Shown: positions 1-9,403 of the stretch, piece after piece
How the letters are laid out: each line of letters starts with the position of its first letter
How positions within the stretch are numbered: the first letter of the stretch is position 1
Source: Desulfolutivibrio sulfoxidireducens
Lineage (GTDB): Bacteria > Desulfobacterota > Desulfovibrionia > Desulfovibrionales > Desulfovibrionaceae
Assembly (NCBI RefSeq): GCF_013376475.1
Contig: NZ_CP045508.1
Location: 865,501-929,500 of the forward strand
Direction: 5' to 3'
Length of the DNA: 64,000 nt
Made by a program: the position numbers and the translations under genes
The notes under the pieces: generated by a model
What the model was told of the DNA's origin: nothing
The model's input: the letters and a program-made list of their open reading frames with translations, nothing else
Databases searched by the model: none

Positions 1-706
1 AGAGGTCCTCCTCGGCAATGCCGTAACGGGCGTGGAGCAGCTCCAGGACCTTGCGCTTGACCAGAGTGTTCCCGTTCTTCTTTTCCGTCTTCTTGTCCGC
101 GGCCGGGGCATGCCCCAGGATGATATTGAGCTTCTCGGCCTCGAAGGCGTCGGACAGCTTCTTTTCCACCTGCTTGTAGGCCAGATGCGGCAGGAGGTCG
201 GAGATGGCGAACACCGGATCGGCCGGGTCCTCGCCGATGCACACCGGCATCACGGTCCCGTCCGTCTTGACCACCACCCCGTGCAGGGCCAGGGGCCGGG
301 CCAGCCACTGGTGCTTGCGGATGCCGCCGTAATAATGCGTCTTGGCCTGGGCCACGGCGCATTCCTGGTACAGCGGGCGCTGCTTGAAATCCAGGCGCGG
401 CGAATCCGCATGGGCACCGATCAGCCGGAATCCCGCCGACAGGGGCAGTTTTCCCTTCCTGGCCGCGAACAGCGTCTTGCCCCGGGCTACCCGAAAAACA
501 GCCTCCCCCTTGAAATCGCCGGTCAGGCTTTCCACGAATCCGGCCGCCCGTAACTGTCCTCGTACGAACTCCACGGTCTCGCGCTCGGTCTTGCAGCGGC
601 TCAAAAATTCCACATATTCCTGGGCCAAATTCTCCATGGCCGTTTTCGATTTCTTGTCTCCGTACACGTCCCAGCAGTTCTTGGTCTCAAACTCCAGCTC
701 GATCAT
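1..706 (-). CDS. M18-family aminopeptidase, C-terminus cut off by window edge
   Basis: About 235 N-terminal residues are visible, read on the minus strand from an ATG at 704-706 that has an AGGAG ribosome-binding site just upstream. The stretch LIGAHADSPRLD (His99, Asp101) is the first zinc-ligand motif of M18 metallo-aminopeptidases, cytoplasmic enzymes that remove N-terminal residues (aspartyl aminopeptidase and aminopeptidase I types) with a two-zinc centre. The later metal ligands lie beyond base 1 and cannot be checked. The next gene upstream on the same strand, selA, is separated from it by more than 400 bases of palindromes, so the two are probably not co-transcribed. Family assignment is fairly sure; substrate preference is unknown. 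Confidence 0.8.
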   Translation of the reverse strand, partial: MIELEFETKNCWDVYGDKKSKTAMENLAQEYVEFLSRCKTERETVEFVRGQLRAAGFVESLTGDFKGEAVFRVARGKTLFAARKGKLPLSAGFRLIGAHADSPRLDFKQRPLYQECAVAQAKTHYYGGIRKHQWLARPLALHGVVVKTDGTVMPVCIGEDPADPVFAISDLLPHLAYKQVEKKLSDAFEAEKLNIILGHAPAADKKTEKKNGNTLVKRKVLELLHARYGIAEEDL

Positions 707-741
707 GTGGTCTCCTTTTTGAACCCGGGAGGAATCGGGAG

Positions 742-1165
742 GGGAACCCCTTTTTGAAAAAAGGGGTTCCCTTTCAAAATTCATGACAAAGCCCCGAGCG
801 GGGCTTTGCGCCGCCGACGGCGGCAGAGCCGCCGGGCGGAAAGACACGAAAATCGTTCACTGACGGCGCGGCGAAGCCGCGACCTGTTCACGATTTTCGA
901 AGTCGTCGACGTTGTCGACGACTTCGAGAGGAGGTTCCCTCCTCTCGATTCCTCCCCTCCCGAAAAACTTTATCCGGCCCTGGCCGCGACGGCAACACCC
1001 GGGCTGAGCGGGTGGGACGGATTTCCCCTCGGCAGCTTCGCTCCGGGGGGGAATTCGTTCCGCGTCATCGTTCTCCCGACGCACGGAGCGAAGCATGTGC
1101 CGGGTCCAGGGGGCGCTGCCCCCTGGTGGTGGAGGGGTGTGGGGAGGAGGCGAAGCCTCCTCCCC
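742..1165. repeat. Array of perfect palindromes between selA and the aminopeptidase gene
   Basis: This 460-base gene-free stretch (707-1170) is largely made of hairpins: 742-771 (14-bp arms), 787-808 (9 bp, loop GAGC), 810-824, 847-899 (10-bp outer arms enclosing a 6-bp hairpin at 867-881), 898-926 (13-bp perfect arms, loop GTT), 925-947 (10 bp, loop TTC), 1106-1126 (9 bp, loop GCT) and 1141-1165 (11 bp, loop GAA). The 1141-1165 hairpin lies directly behind the selA stop and probably helps end its transcript, though no T-tract follows. Bases 780-830 recur on the other strand near 54770-54835. No convincing gene is seen here. Confidence 0.8.
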
Positions 1166-1170
1166 ACGTC

Positions 1171-2571
1171 CTACGCCAGCGCCTGGGCCAGGGCCTTGGC
1201 CGCCAGCGTCAGTTCGTCGTCGGCCAAGGTGCGCGGGTCCAGGCACAGGGTATCGTCCTCGATGCGGGCCACCAGGGGCGGGTCGGTGGCCAGCAGGCGT
1301 TCGCGCAGGCAGGCGGCGGAGATATCGGGGTTCGCGGGGGTAACGGCCACCAGGGTGGTGGGCAGATCCTGTTCGGGAAACGCCCCGCCCCCCACCCGGG
1401 ACGTTCCGGGCCGGACGGTCGCGGTCAGAAGCCCCGGGCCGGTCCTGGCGATGACGCCGGCCAGGCGGCGGGCCTTTTTGCGCAGGGTTTCGGGGGCTTG
1501 GGCGATGAGCGCGATGGTCGGAACCTTTACGGCGGCCTGGGCCGGGTCCAGGTACAGGCGAAGGGTGGCCTCCAGGGCGGCCAGGGTCATCTTGTCGATG
1601 CGCAGGGCCCGGTTCAGGGGGTTTTTCTTGATGCGGTCGATATAGGCCTTTTTGCCCACGATGATGCCGGCCTGGGGGCCGCCCAGGACCTTGTCGCCGC
1701 TGAAGCTGACCACGTCCGCGCCGTCGGCCACCACGCGCTGCACCGTGGGTTCCTGGCCAAGTCCCAGGCCGGCGAAGTCGAAGAGGTTGCCCGAGCCCAG
1801 GTCCTCGATGACCGGCAGGTTGTACCGGGTTCCGATCTCCTTGAGTTCCTTGAGGGGCACTTCCTTGGTGAAGCCGATGATCCGGAAGTTGGAGGTGTGG
1901 ACCTTGAGCAGGGCGGCGGTCTGGTCGGTGATGGCGTTTTCGTAGTCGCGGCGGTGGGTGCGGTTGGTGGCCCCGACTTCCTTGAGGATGGCCCCGCTTT
2001 TGGCCATGACCTCGGGGATGCGGAAGGAGCCGCCGATCTCCACGAGTTGGCCCCTTGAGACGATGACCTCGCGGCCCCTGGCCAGGGTGTCCAGGACGAG
2101 GAGCACGGCGGCGGCGTTGTTGTTGACCACCAGGGCGGCCTCGGCCCCGGTCAGGGTTTTCAGGATGTCCTCGACGTGGGCGTAGCGGCTGCCGCGTTCG
2201 CCGGTTTTCAGGTCGAATTCGAGGTTGGAATAGCGTCCGGCGGCCTCGGCCACGGCGGCCACGGCGGCCTCGGCCAGGAGCGAGCGGCCCAGGTTGGTGT
2301 GCACCACCACGCCTGTGGCGTTTATGACCCGGCGGAAGTGGGGCCGGGTATGGACGGCGACGAAGGCCGTCAGGCGCGGGAACAGGGCCTCCAGGGCCAG
2401 GGCGGTCTCGTCGGTATGGACGCCGGAGCGGATCTCTTCGCGCACCAGATCCAGGAAGCGCTCCGCGGCCTGGCGCACCAGCGGCCGGGGCAGGGCGTCG
2501 TAGGGCGTGCGGGCGGTCAGGCGGTCGAGGACGGCGTCCATGGACGGCAGGCTGCGAAAGAGATTGGTCAT
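1171..2571 (-). CDS. selA: L-seryl-tRNA(Sec) selenium transferase
   Basis: SelA is the PLP enzyme that turns seryl-tRNA(Sec) into selenocysteinyl-tRNA(Sec) with selenophosphate, in the cytoplasm. The protein has 466 residues, close to the 463 of the E. coli enzyme. Visible features are the N-terminal VINATGVVVHTNLGRS stretch, the LVVNNNAAA cofactor region and the SFSGDKVLGG motif whose Lys294 is the expected Schiff-base lysine. The start is the ATG at 2569-2571; the reading frame stays open well upstream, but that extension is arginine/proline-rich low-complexity sequence opposite another gene. No selB, selD or tRNA-Sec is in the window. Its presence implies selenoproteins elsewhere in the genome; the hydrogenase here is not one of them. 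Confidence 0.96.
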   Translation of the reverse strand: MTNLFRSLPSMDAVLDRLTARTPYDALPRPLVRQAAERFLDLVREEIRSGVHTDETALALEALFPRLTAFVAVHTRPHFRRVINATGVVVHTNLGRSLLAEAAVAAVAEAAGRYSNLEFDLKTGERGSRYAHVEDILKTLTGAEAALVVNNNAAAVLLVLDTLARGREVIVSRGQLVEIGGSFRIPEVMAKSGAILKEVGATNRTHRRDYENAITDQTAALLKVHTSNFRIIGFTKEVPLKELKEIGTRYNLPVIEDLGSGNLFDFAGLGLGQEPTVQRVVADGADVVSFSGDKVLGGPQAGIIVGKKAYIDRIKKNPLNRALRIDKMTLAALEATLRLYLDPAQAAVKVPTIALIAQAPETLRKKARRLAGVIARTGPGLLTATVRPGTSRVGGGAFPEQDLPTTLVAVTPANPDISAACLRERLLATDPPLVARIEDDTLCLDPRTLADDELTLAAKALAQALA

Positions 2572-2733
2572 GGCATGATCCCGGTGTGCGTTCCTGGAGG
2601 GTTGGTGGGGCGTTTGGCGCGAGGCGTGCAATAGCGCACAACGGCGCTTAAGGCAATTTTGGCGGCGATTTGGGCGGTGGGACGCGTTGCCGGCCGGGGC
2701 GCGAAGGGGTATGGGGGGCAGAGAGGAAAACGG

Positions 2734-3561
2734 ATGATGGCGATGATGGCGATGACGGACCCGATGCCGGACGCGGGCGCGCAAACGGGCGTACCCTGTT
2801 CCACGGCCTGCCCGGCGGCCGCCGCGCGGGGCCGCGCCTGGCCCTGCGGGCTTTGGCGCGCGGCGTATCTCACTGTGGCGGCGGTGCTGTGGGTCGGTAT
2901 GGGCCTCGGCCCGACGTCGCCCACGGCCTGGGCCAGCGGCCCGAAGATGTCCACCGCGCCGGTTGCGGCCAAGGAGATACGCGGGATTTCGGTGACGGGC
3001 GAGGGCGCGGGGGTTGCGGCGGCCATGCGCGAGAGCAGGCGGGGCCGGCGGGCGTCGGCGGACGGCATGGCCAGGGGGGCGTCGGGGGGATCGACGGTGT
3101 CGCGGCGCTATCCGGAGTTGATCCAGTCCGGGCGGCTGATCGAGCTGGTGAACCGGTACAGCGGCAAGTACGGGGTGGACCCGAGGCTTGTGTATTCGCT
3201 GATCGAGCAGGAGTCGCGGTTCAACCGGCTGGCCGTGTCGCCCAAGGGGGCGCAGGGACTTATGCAGATCATGCCGGACACGCAGCGGTATCTGGGGCTT
3301 TCGGACCCCTTTGACGAGGAAAAGAACATCGACGCCGGCATCCGGTACCTGCGGGCCATGCTGGACCGTTTCCAGACCGAGGTCATGGCGTTGGCGGCGT
3401 ACAATGCGGGGCCGGAGGCCGTGGCCAGGCACAATGGCGTGCCGCCCTACGACGAGACCAAGGATTATGTGCTCAAGGTCGTGGACCGCTATTTCTTTTT
3501 GCGTCTGAAGTATCCGTCCGGGAACATCGGGGAGATCGCCCAGGCGGAGGCGGGGTTGTAG
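2734..3561 (+). CDS. Secreted lytic transglycosylase (SLT domain)
   Basis: A 275-residue protein that should cleave peptidoglycan glycan strands in the periplasm. Residues about 43-67 form a hydrophobic export signal ending near AWA. The C-terminal part (about residue 125 onward) carries the SLT/goose-lysozyme motifs: IEQESRFN with catalytic Glu160, GAQGLMQIMP, and ALAAYNAGP. The ATG at 2734 is chosen because GAGAGGAAAA lies just upstream; an in-frame ATG at 2659 would add 25 residues without a better ribosome site. The gene is divergent from selA, with only about 160 bases between starts, so promoters must lie there. Similar to the small periplasmic transglycosylases common in Deltaproteobacteria; exact role unknown. 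Confidence 0.9.
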   Translation: MMAMMAMTDPMPDAGAQTGVPCSTACPAAAARGRAWPCGLWRAAYLTVAAVLWVGMGLGPTSPTAWASGPKMSTAPVAAKEIRGISVTGEGAGVAAAMRESRRGRRASADGMARGASGGSTVSRRYPELIQSGRLIELVNRYSGKYGVDPRLVYSLIEQESRFNRLAVSPKGAQGLMQIMPDTQRYLGLSDPFDEEKNIDAGIRYLRAMLDRFQTEVMALAAYNAGPEAVARHNGVPPYDETKDYVLKVVDRYFFLRLKYPSGNIGEIAQAEAGL

Positions 3562-3606
3562 GGGGGAGGAAATCCGGCCGTGCGAGGAGGGAACCCGAAT
3601 CGGAAA

Positions 3607-3722
3607 AAGGGGAAACCTCTTGCCAAAGATACGGTGAATCGCTATGTATTGATTGCCGCCTCGCTACCACTATCAATTTGAGGCGGCTACGAAGAGGCCC
3701 TCCTACGCGAGGGCCTTTATTT
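3607..3722 (+). ncRNA. Candidate small RNA or leader with three hairpins
   Basis: Between the transglycosylase and the NYN gene lie a small GGGG-AAA-CCTC hairpin near 3609-3619, a stem GCCGCCTC (3655-3662) with GAGGCGGC (3680-3687), and a terminator-like hairpin at 3694-3718. Together they look like a short terminated transcript: either an independent sRNA or a leader in front of the NYN gene starting at 3764. The family is not recognised and no promoter is clearly visible. Confidence 0.35.
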
Positions 3723-3725
3723 TTA
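3694..3725 (+). terminator. Intrinsic terminator
   Basis: GGCCCTC (3696-3702) pairs with GAGGGCC (3709-3715) and is followed by TTTATTTTT. It lies upstream of the NYN gene and would end transcripts of the transglycosylase gene or of a small RNA. Confidence 0.65.
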
Positions 3726-3763
3726 GCGAACCGCCCGGCATGGACTCGCGGTGAGGGGGGAGC

Positions 3764-4591
3764 GTGGACAGGGTCGCGGTCTTTGTTGATGCAGGCTATT
3801 TTTGTACAGGTGGCGCCACGGTGGTAGCCGGGACACGCGTAAGGCGTGCCGACGTTACACTGCATGTCGCAAATGCCATTGGATTGCTGAAGGCCAAGGC
3901 CGAGTCGTTGACAAATCTTCAGTTGCTCCGGATTTATTGGTACGATGGTGCCATTTCGCAAAATTTGACGACAGAGCAACAACTCATCGCGGCGGAAAAC
4001 GATGTGAAATTGCGCCTTGGGACCGTCAATGGGTTTGGCGAACAAAAAGGAGTTGACTCGCGGATTGTGACCGACATGGCCGAACTTTCACGGCTGCGAG
4101 CGATATGTGATGCGGTCTTGGTTGCCGGAGATGAGGATATTCGACTGGGAGTCGAATTGGCGCAGCAGCAGGGGGTCAGGGTTCATTTGCTGGCAATCGA
4201 GGATTCCGGATGTTCCGCGAATTTGAAAAGAGAGTCCGACACGTTTTCGTGTCTCACCAGACAAGAAATGAATGTGGTAATGACCGTTGCAGCTTCTCAA
4301 CGGTTGCATCTCGATATACAGGCACCGGGCGCTGCGGTGGAAACGTCTACGAGGGATTCCGAGGATGCGCCGGTTGTTGATTATAAAAGAATAATCGCTG
4401 AATACACGTCGACGCTTTCCACAGCGGAGCGTGCCGCATTCCGTGATGCCGTCCTGGCGAATAGGGATCAGATTCCATCTGAACATGACAGAAGATTGTT
4501 GGGCAGGGCGAGAGAATCCCTGACACGGAATCTGACGCCCCCAGAAAAAAAAGAACTACGGCAAGCGGTGAAGGACATCTTGCTTGCCTGA
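3764..4591 (+). CDS. NYN/LabA-type putative ribonuclease-like protein
   Basis: A 275-residue protein whose first two thirds match the NYN (PIN-like, LabA/DUF88) fold: VAVFVDAGYF at the N-terminus carries the first acidic residue, VDSRIVTDM the middle one, and AVLVAGDEDI the SGDSDF-type aspartates. Such proteins bind metal through these acids and many are RNases. The last about 80 residues (from VDYKRIIAEY) are helical, charged and unassigned. The start is a GTG at 3764 behind GAGGGGGGA. Base composition is visibly lower in GC than in neighbouring genes, and codons such as AAA, TTG and GAA are frequent, which suggests horizontal acquisition. A role in RNA decay or defence is possible but unproven. 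Confidence 0.75.
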   Translation: MDRVAVFVDAGYFCTGGATVVAGTRVRRADVTLHVANAIGLLKAKAESLTNLQLLRIYWYDGAISQNLTTEQQLIAAENDVKLRLGTVNGFGEQKGVDSRIVTDMAELSRLRAICDAVLVAGDEDIRLGVELAQQQGVRVHLLAIEDSGCSANLKRESDTFSCLTRQEMNVVMTVAASQRLHLDIQAPGAAVETSTRDSEDAPVVDYKRIIAEYTSTLSTAERAAFRDAVLANRDQIPSEHDRRLLGRARESLTRNLTPPEKKELRQAVKDILLA

Positions 4592-4615
4592 CGTGGAAAA
4601 GCGCAAGCGTCTGGT

Positions 4616-6343
4616 CTATTTCCTCCAATACGGATGCGAGATGTCCTCGAACGCCGACAGGGCGGCCGTGGCCCCCTGCCCCACGGCCGTGACGATCTGG
4701 CGCACGCCGCCGGTCACGTCGCCGCAGGCGTAGACCCGGGGGATGTTCGTGCGCAAGCCCCGGTCCACCTTGATGTAGCCCGACTCGTCAAGGGCAAGCC
4801 CGATGTCCTGTGCCAGCCCGGTCACCGGGATATACCCCGCGGCCACGAAAAGCGCCTTGACCGGCATCCGCCGCGTGCTCCCGTCGGTCACGCTTTTTAT
4901 CCGCACCGCCGTCACGCCCGTCTCGTCGCCCACAACCTCCTCGACGACCGTGTTCCAGACCACGTCGACGCCTTCGCGCGTCAGGGCGTCCACGAGGTGC
5001 TTTTCGGCCCGGAAGGCGTCCCGGCGGTGGAGGACCGTGACGGACGCCCCGAGCCGGGCCAGATGCAGGGCCTCGGTCAGGGCCGTGTTGCCGCCGCCGA
5101 CCACGGCCACGGCCGCGTCCTTGTACAGGTAGCCGTCGCAGGCGGCGCAGGCGCTCACCCCGCGCCCGAAATAGCGGTCCTCGCCCGGGATGCCGAGCTT
5201 GCGCCAGGTGGCGCCCGTGGCCAGGATCAGCGCCCGGCACAGGTACGTGGTCTCCCCCGAGGCCACCTCGATGCGCCGCCCGATCTTGACCTCGTCTACC
5301 CCCGCGCCCTCGACCACCGGCACGTACTGGCGCGTCTGGGCCGCCACCATCTCCATGAGCCTGGCCCCGGGCACTGTGGCGAAGCCCGGATAGTTCTCCA
5401 CCTGCGGGGTTACCGCCACCTGCCCGCCCACCACGGACTTCTCCAGGACCACGGCGGAAAGGCCCCCGCGCGCCGCGTACATCCCGGCCGTGAGCCCGGC
5501 CGGTCCCCCGCCGACCACCACCACGTCCACCTCCTCGACCTTGCCCGCCGCGCCGGGGGCATGGCCGGGCTCGTCACCAGCGGCGGTCGCCGGCGTCACG
5601 CGCATGGACGTAAGTTCGTCCACAAAGCGTTCCTCGGATTCGAGCCCGAGGATGGACAGGGGGGCCAGACTGCCGTCCGGGTCCTCAATGATGGTGTGGG
5701 GCACGGAGCCCACCCCGTGCGCCGTGGCCGCCTGGGTGTGCTGGGCCGCGTCGATGCAGGTGGCGGCGACCAGGCCCGGGCGTTCGATGGCGCAGCGGAA
5801 GGCGTTTAAGACCTGTCCCGGGCAGTAGGGGCAGGCCGGATTGACGAAGACCGTGACCCGGCGCGGGTCTTTGAGGGCGGCCAGGCGCTTTTTCGCGGCC
5901 TCGGCCAGGCCGCTTTGTCCGGCCGAGACCCGCAAAAGGATCTCCATGAAGGTGCGCACCTCCTCGCCAAGGGGCGCGCCCAGGTAGCGGATGGCGTAGG
6001 CGTCCGGGGAAAGAAGCAGGGTGGGCGAGAAGGTGACGTCCCTTTTTTTGGCCGTCTCGTCGGACAGATCGGAAAAGCGGGCCTCGATGCGGGCATCCAG
6101 CCGGGCCAGATCGCGGACGAATTTGGCCAGATAGTCGTTGTAGGGGACGTTGTGGTCCGGCGAGACGTACACCTCCAGGACCACGGGGCCGGTGAGTTTT
6201 TCAAACAGGCGGGCCACGTCGCGTCGGGTGTCCTCGGGCAGAAACCACTCCCCTGAGCCGGTTGCGGCAGTGGGGGCGGCGGCGTCCCCGGGCATTTCGG
6301 CGGGGGCGGTTTCCTTGCTTGTGTCGCGGGAAAAAGGGCTCAT
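4616..6343 (-). CDS. Thioredoxin reductase fused to a glutaredoxin-like disulfide oxidoreductase domain
   Basis: A 575-residue flavoprotein. Residues about 35-250 form a tandem thioredoxin-fold module with a redox motif CPYC (171-174), like the N-terminal domain of AhpF or archaeal PDO. Residues about 270-575 form a thioredoxin reductase with FAD-binding GGGPAG (278-283), redox motif CAAC (399-402), NADPH-binding GGGNTA and C-terminal ACGD. Electrons should pass from NAD(P)H via FAD and CAAC to CPYC and then to a partner. AhpF is close in layout but about 50 residues shorter, and no ahpC lies nearby, so the partner is unknown. The ATG at 6341-6343 has AAGGAG nearby; an upstream in-frame ATG lacks one. 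Likely role: thiol redox balance or oxidative-stress defence in the cytoplasm. Confidence 0.88.
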   Translation of the reverse strand: MSPFSRDTSKETAPAEMPGDAAAPTAATGSGEWFLPEDTRRDVARLFEKLTGPVVLEVYVSPDHNVPYNDYLAKFVRDLARLDARIEARFSDLSDETAKKRDVTFSPTLLLSPDAYAIRYLGAPLGEEVRTFMEILLRVSAGQSGLAEAAKKRLAALKDPRRVTVFVNPACPYCPGQVLNAFRCAIERPGLVAATCIDAAQHTQAATAHGVGSVPHTIIEDPDGSLAPLSILGLESEERFVDELTSMRVTPATAAGDEPGHAPGAAGKVEEVDVVVVGGGPAGLTAGMYAARGGLSAVVLEKSVVGGQVAVTPQVENYPGFATVPGARLMEMVAAQTRQYVPVVEGAGVDEVKIGRRIEVASGETTYLCRALILATGATWRKLGIPGEDRYFGRGVSACAACDGYLYKDAAVAVVGGGNTALTEALHLARLGASVTVLHRRDAFRAEKHLVDALTREGVDVVWNTVVEEVVGDETGVTAVRIKSVTDGSTRRMPVKALFVAAGYIPVTGLAQDIGLALDESGYIKVDRGLRTNIPRVYACGDVTGGVRQIVTAVGQGATAALSAFEDISHPYWRK

Positions 6344-6598
6344 GTCGCTGCTCCTTGAAAAATATCCGGAGTTTCGCGCAAGGCGGGGCGGATGATCGCA
6401 AAGATACCCCAATTCATGGCGGCGGGCAAACAGCCGGGACGGATGCGTGTGATCCCGTGCAATATCGCCACGCTAGAGGCTTCTTTCATACCCCCCTTTT
6501 AAAGGGTGGGATTTGTGGTAGAAGACATCTCAGAGGCCTTCGTGAAGCGGCCGTGTTTTCCCATGTTCACTGTGCCTTCATGCGGGAGTGACCCGTCC

Positions 6599-9403
6599 AT
6601 GCGCTTTCGCTTTATCTGGCCGCGGGGCCTTCGCAACCAACTGTTCATCCTGGTCCTGCTCGTCCTGGTTCCGGCCCTGGGGCTGGCCGTGTATTCCGGC
6701 TTGCGGCAGCGTCAGGCGGCCATCGCGGAGTCCAAGGAGCGCATCATGGCCCTGGTGCGCCTTTTCGCTTACGAACAGGACCAACTGGTGGACACCACCC
6801 ATCACGTCCTGCAAACCCTGGGGCATATCCCCGAGATCAGAAACCGGGACATCGCCGCCACGGACCGCATCCTGGCCGAGGTGCACGCCCATACCCCGTT
6901 CTACGCCACCCTGGTGGCCGTCAACCTGTCGGGCGAGGTCTTCGGCTGCGCCCTGCCGGCCGCCAAGCCCATCAACGTGGCCGACCGGGAATGGTTCGAC
7001 GCGGTCAAAAGGGACAAGACGTTTTTCGTCGGCCGCTACCTCATAAGCCGCTCGGCCCGAAAGGCCTCGCTGCCCATGGCCTTTGCGGTCCTGGACGCCC
7101 GGGGAGAGGTGGATTTCATCCTGGGAGCGGCCCTGGATCTGGAATACTATGCCGACGTCTACGCCAAAACCAGTCTGCCCCCCGAGGCCTCGCTGACCCT
7201 GGCCGACGCCGGCGGTACGATCCTGTACCGGAACATGTCCGGCCCGCAATGGGTCGGGAAACCTTTGCCCGACCACCTGCGCGGCCACCTGGACAAGACC
7301 GCCATGGAGGGCACGTTCACCGCCGAAGGACTGGACGAAACGGTCCGCATCTATGGCTTCAAGCGCATTTCCGCCGACCACGACCTGGCCGGAGGCGAGC
7401 CGCTCACAGTGATCGTGGGCTTGCCTGAAGCCCAGGCCCTGGAAAAGCCGCGCCGCATCCTTCTCGGGCATCTGGCCGGACTGGCCGTGGCCGCGCTTGT
7501 GGCCATGACCGCGGCCGGTCTTTTCGCCCACCGGACCATCTTCAAGCCCGTGTCGGCCCTGGCCCGGGCGGCCAGACGGGTCAAGGAGGGGGAGGCCTCG
7601 GCCCGCACCGGCCTGGAGTACTCCCAGGGCGAGATCGGCGCCCTGGCCCGGGACTTCGACGAGATGGCCGAGGCCCTGGCGGGCCGCGAACAGGAACGCG
7701 ACGCGGCCCGGCTCGAACTGGAAGAGCAGGTCGCCTTCGTGCGCACGCTCGTCGAGGCCGCGCCCATCCCCATCTACCACAAGGACCGTTACGGACGTTT
7801 TGTGGGATGCAACCGGGCTTTTGCCGAGTTCGTGGGCATGTCCGAGGACGAGATACGCGGCGCCGCCTCATCCGACATCGCCCCGCCGGTCCTTTCCGCG
7901 CGAAATATGGCCAGGGATGCGGAACTCATGGCCCGGGGCGGCAGTGAATCCTACGAGGCCACCTTCCCCTCTCCCGGGGGCCAAGAGCGCCAGGTGGTCT
8001 TCCACAAGGCCGTCTACCGGGACGCCGCGGGGGAGGTGGCCGGGCTTGTGGGGCTTTTCGTGGATGTCACGCCGCTCAAACAGGCCCAGGCCGAACTGAT
8101 TGCGGCCAAGGAGAGGGCCGAGGAGGCCAGTCGCGGCAAAAGCGAGTTCTTGGCCAGCATGAGCCACGAGATTCGGACCCCCTTAAATGGCGTCCTGGGC
8201 ATGCTGCAGGTCCTTTTGTCCGAGCCCCTGGAACAAAACCACCGCCACTACGTGGAAACGGCCCTGGACGCCGCCCGCACCCTCATGAGCGTCATCGGCG
8301 AGGTCCTGGATTTCTCCAAGATCGAGGCCGGAAGAATGGAACTGGCCGAGGAGGATTTTCGGGTCGCGGGCCTCTTGGACGCGGTGACCGGGCTTTTCGG
8401 AGCCCAGTCGGCCGCCCGGGGGATTGAGCTGGCCGGCATGATCTCGCCAGGGGTGCCGGGGTGGGCGCGCGGGGACCAGGGGCGGCTGCGGCAGATCCTC
8501 TTCAATCTGGTGGGCAACGCCCTCAAATTCACGGAGGCCGGCCGCATCCTGGTTCGCGTGGACCGGGCCGTCGAGGCCGAGACCCCCGGGGACACGGTCC
8601 TGGACCTGGTGGTGGAGGACACCGGCGTGGGCATCCCCGAGGACGCCCGGGAACGGGTTTTCGAACCGTTTCGCCAGGCCGGGTACTCCGCGAAACGTCA
8701 CGGCCAGGGAACCGGGCTGGGGCTGCCCATCGTCAAACGGGTGGCCGAGGCCATGGGCGGCTTCGTCACCCTTGACAGCGAAGAGGGGCGCGGCACGCGG
8801 ATCGCGGTCCGGGTGCGCCTGAGGCAGTCCCTGAGCGGGGCCGAAACTCCAGGGCCGCCCCCGGACTTTCCGGCCGCTCCCCCCCCGCCCCATCCGGCGG
8901 CGTCCGTTGCCTCGTCCCCGGCCGTGGCCGGGGAAGCGGTCACATCGCCGAATGTTCCCGTCGGCGCGGGGCGGACGCCGCGACACCAGGCCGAGGCATG
9001 CCGGCCGGGGGGGCTTCGCGTGCTGGTGGTGGAGGACGACGACCTCAATCGGCTGACGACCACCAAGCTCCTGGAACGGCTGGGCTGCGAGGCCGTCGGG
9101 GTCCCGGGCGGCAGTGAGGCCCTCGACCTGTTGGAGACCCGGCCCTTCGACGCCGTGTTCATGGACATCCAGATGCCCGGCATGGACGGCCTGGAGGCCA
9201 CCCGGCGCATCCGGGCCGCAACGCGCCCGGAGGTGGCCCGCCTCTTTGTCGTGGCCGTCACGGCCCACGCCCTCAAGGGCGACCGTGAACGTTTCCTCGA
9301 GGCCGGGATGGACGACTACGTCTCCAAACCCGTCGATCTCGACGAGCTGTGCGCGGCCCTGGCCCGGGTCCCGAGGCGGCAACCGGAAAAGGATGCGCTG
9401 TGA
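6599..9403 (+). CDS. Membrane-bound hybrid sensor histidine kinase (Cache-HAMP-PAS-HisKA-HATPase-REC)
   Basis: A 934-residue sensor kinase. A transmembrane helix near residues 11-32 and a second near 290-312 bracket a periplasmic double-Cache-like sensor domain. HAMP, a PAS domain (about 380-500), a HisKA dimerisation domain with MSHEIRTP and phospho-His523, an ATPase domain (N box [10 protein letters not shown] boxes GVGIPE and GTGLGLP) and a C-terminal receiver with phospho-Asp856 in MDIQMPG follow. A proline/alanine-rich linker separates ATPase from receiver. The ATG at 6599 is chosen for the GGGAG at 6584-6588; an upstream ATG at 6563 is possible. It overlaps the next kinase by 4 bases, so the two are probably made together. 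Ligand and output regulator are unknown. Confidence 0.9.
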   Translation: MRFRFIWPRGLRNQLFILVLLVLVPALGLAVYSGLRQRQAAIAESKERIMALVRLFAYEQDQLVDTTHHVLQTLGHIPEIRNRDIAATDRILAEVHAHTPFYATLVAVNLSGEVFGCALPAAKPINVADREWFDAVKRDKTFFVGRYLISRSARKASLPMAFAVLDARGEVDFILGAALDLEYYADVYAKTSLPPEASLTLADAGGTILYRNMSGPQWVGKPLPDHLRGHLDKTAMEGTFTAEGLDETVRIYGFKRISADHDLAGGEPLTVIVGLPEAQALEKPRRILLGHLAGLAVAALVAMTAAGLFAHRTIFKPVSALARAARRVKEGEASARTGLEYSQGEIGALARDFDEMAEALAGREQERDAARLELEEQVAFVRTLVEAAPIPIYHKDRYGRFVGCNRAFAEFVGMSEDEIRGAASSDIAPPVLSARNMARDAELMARGGSESYEATFPSPGGQERQVVFHKAVYRDAAGEVAGLVGLFVDVTPLKQAQAELIAAKERAEEASRGKSEFLASMSHEIRTPLNGVLGMLQVLLSEPLEQNHRHYVETALDAARTLMSVIGEVLDFSKIEAGRMELAEEDFRVAGLLDAVTGLFGAQSAARGIELAGMISPGVPGWARGDQGRLRQILFNLVGNALKFTEAGRILVRVDRAVEAETPGDTVLDLVVEDTGVGIPEDARERVFEPFRQAGYSAKRHGQGTGLGLPIVKRVAEAMGGFVTLDSEEGRGTRIAVRVRLRQSLSGAETPGPPPDFPAAPPPPHPAASVASSPAVAGEAVTSPNVPVGAGRTPRHQAEACRPGGLRVLVVEDDDLNRLTTTKLLERLGCEAVGVPGGSEALDLLETRPFDAVFMDIQMPGMDGLEATRRIRAATRPEVARLFVVAVTAHALKGDRERFLEAGMDDYVSKPVDLDELCAALARVPRRQPEKDAL

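Noticed and set aside
806-1645. Plus-strand open frames across the palindrome array and selA
   Set aside because: Antisense to selA and dominated by the palindromes; no protein features.
2572-3432. N-terminal extension of SelA
   Set aside because: The frame is open, but the sequence is Arg/Pro-rich and antisense to the lytic transglycosylase; the family start fits 2571.
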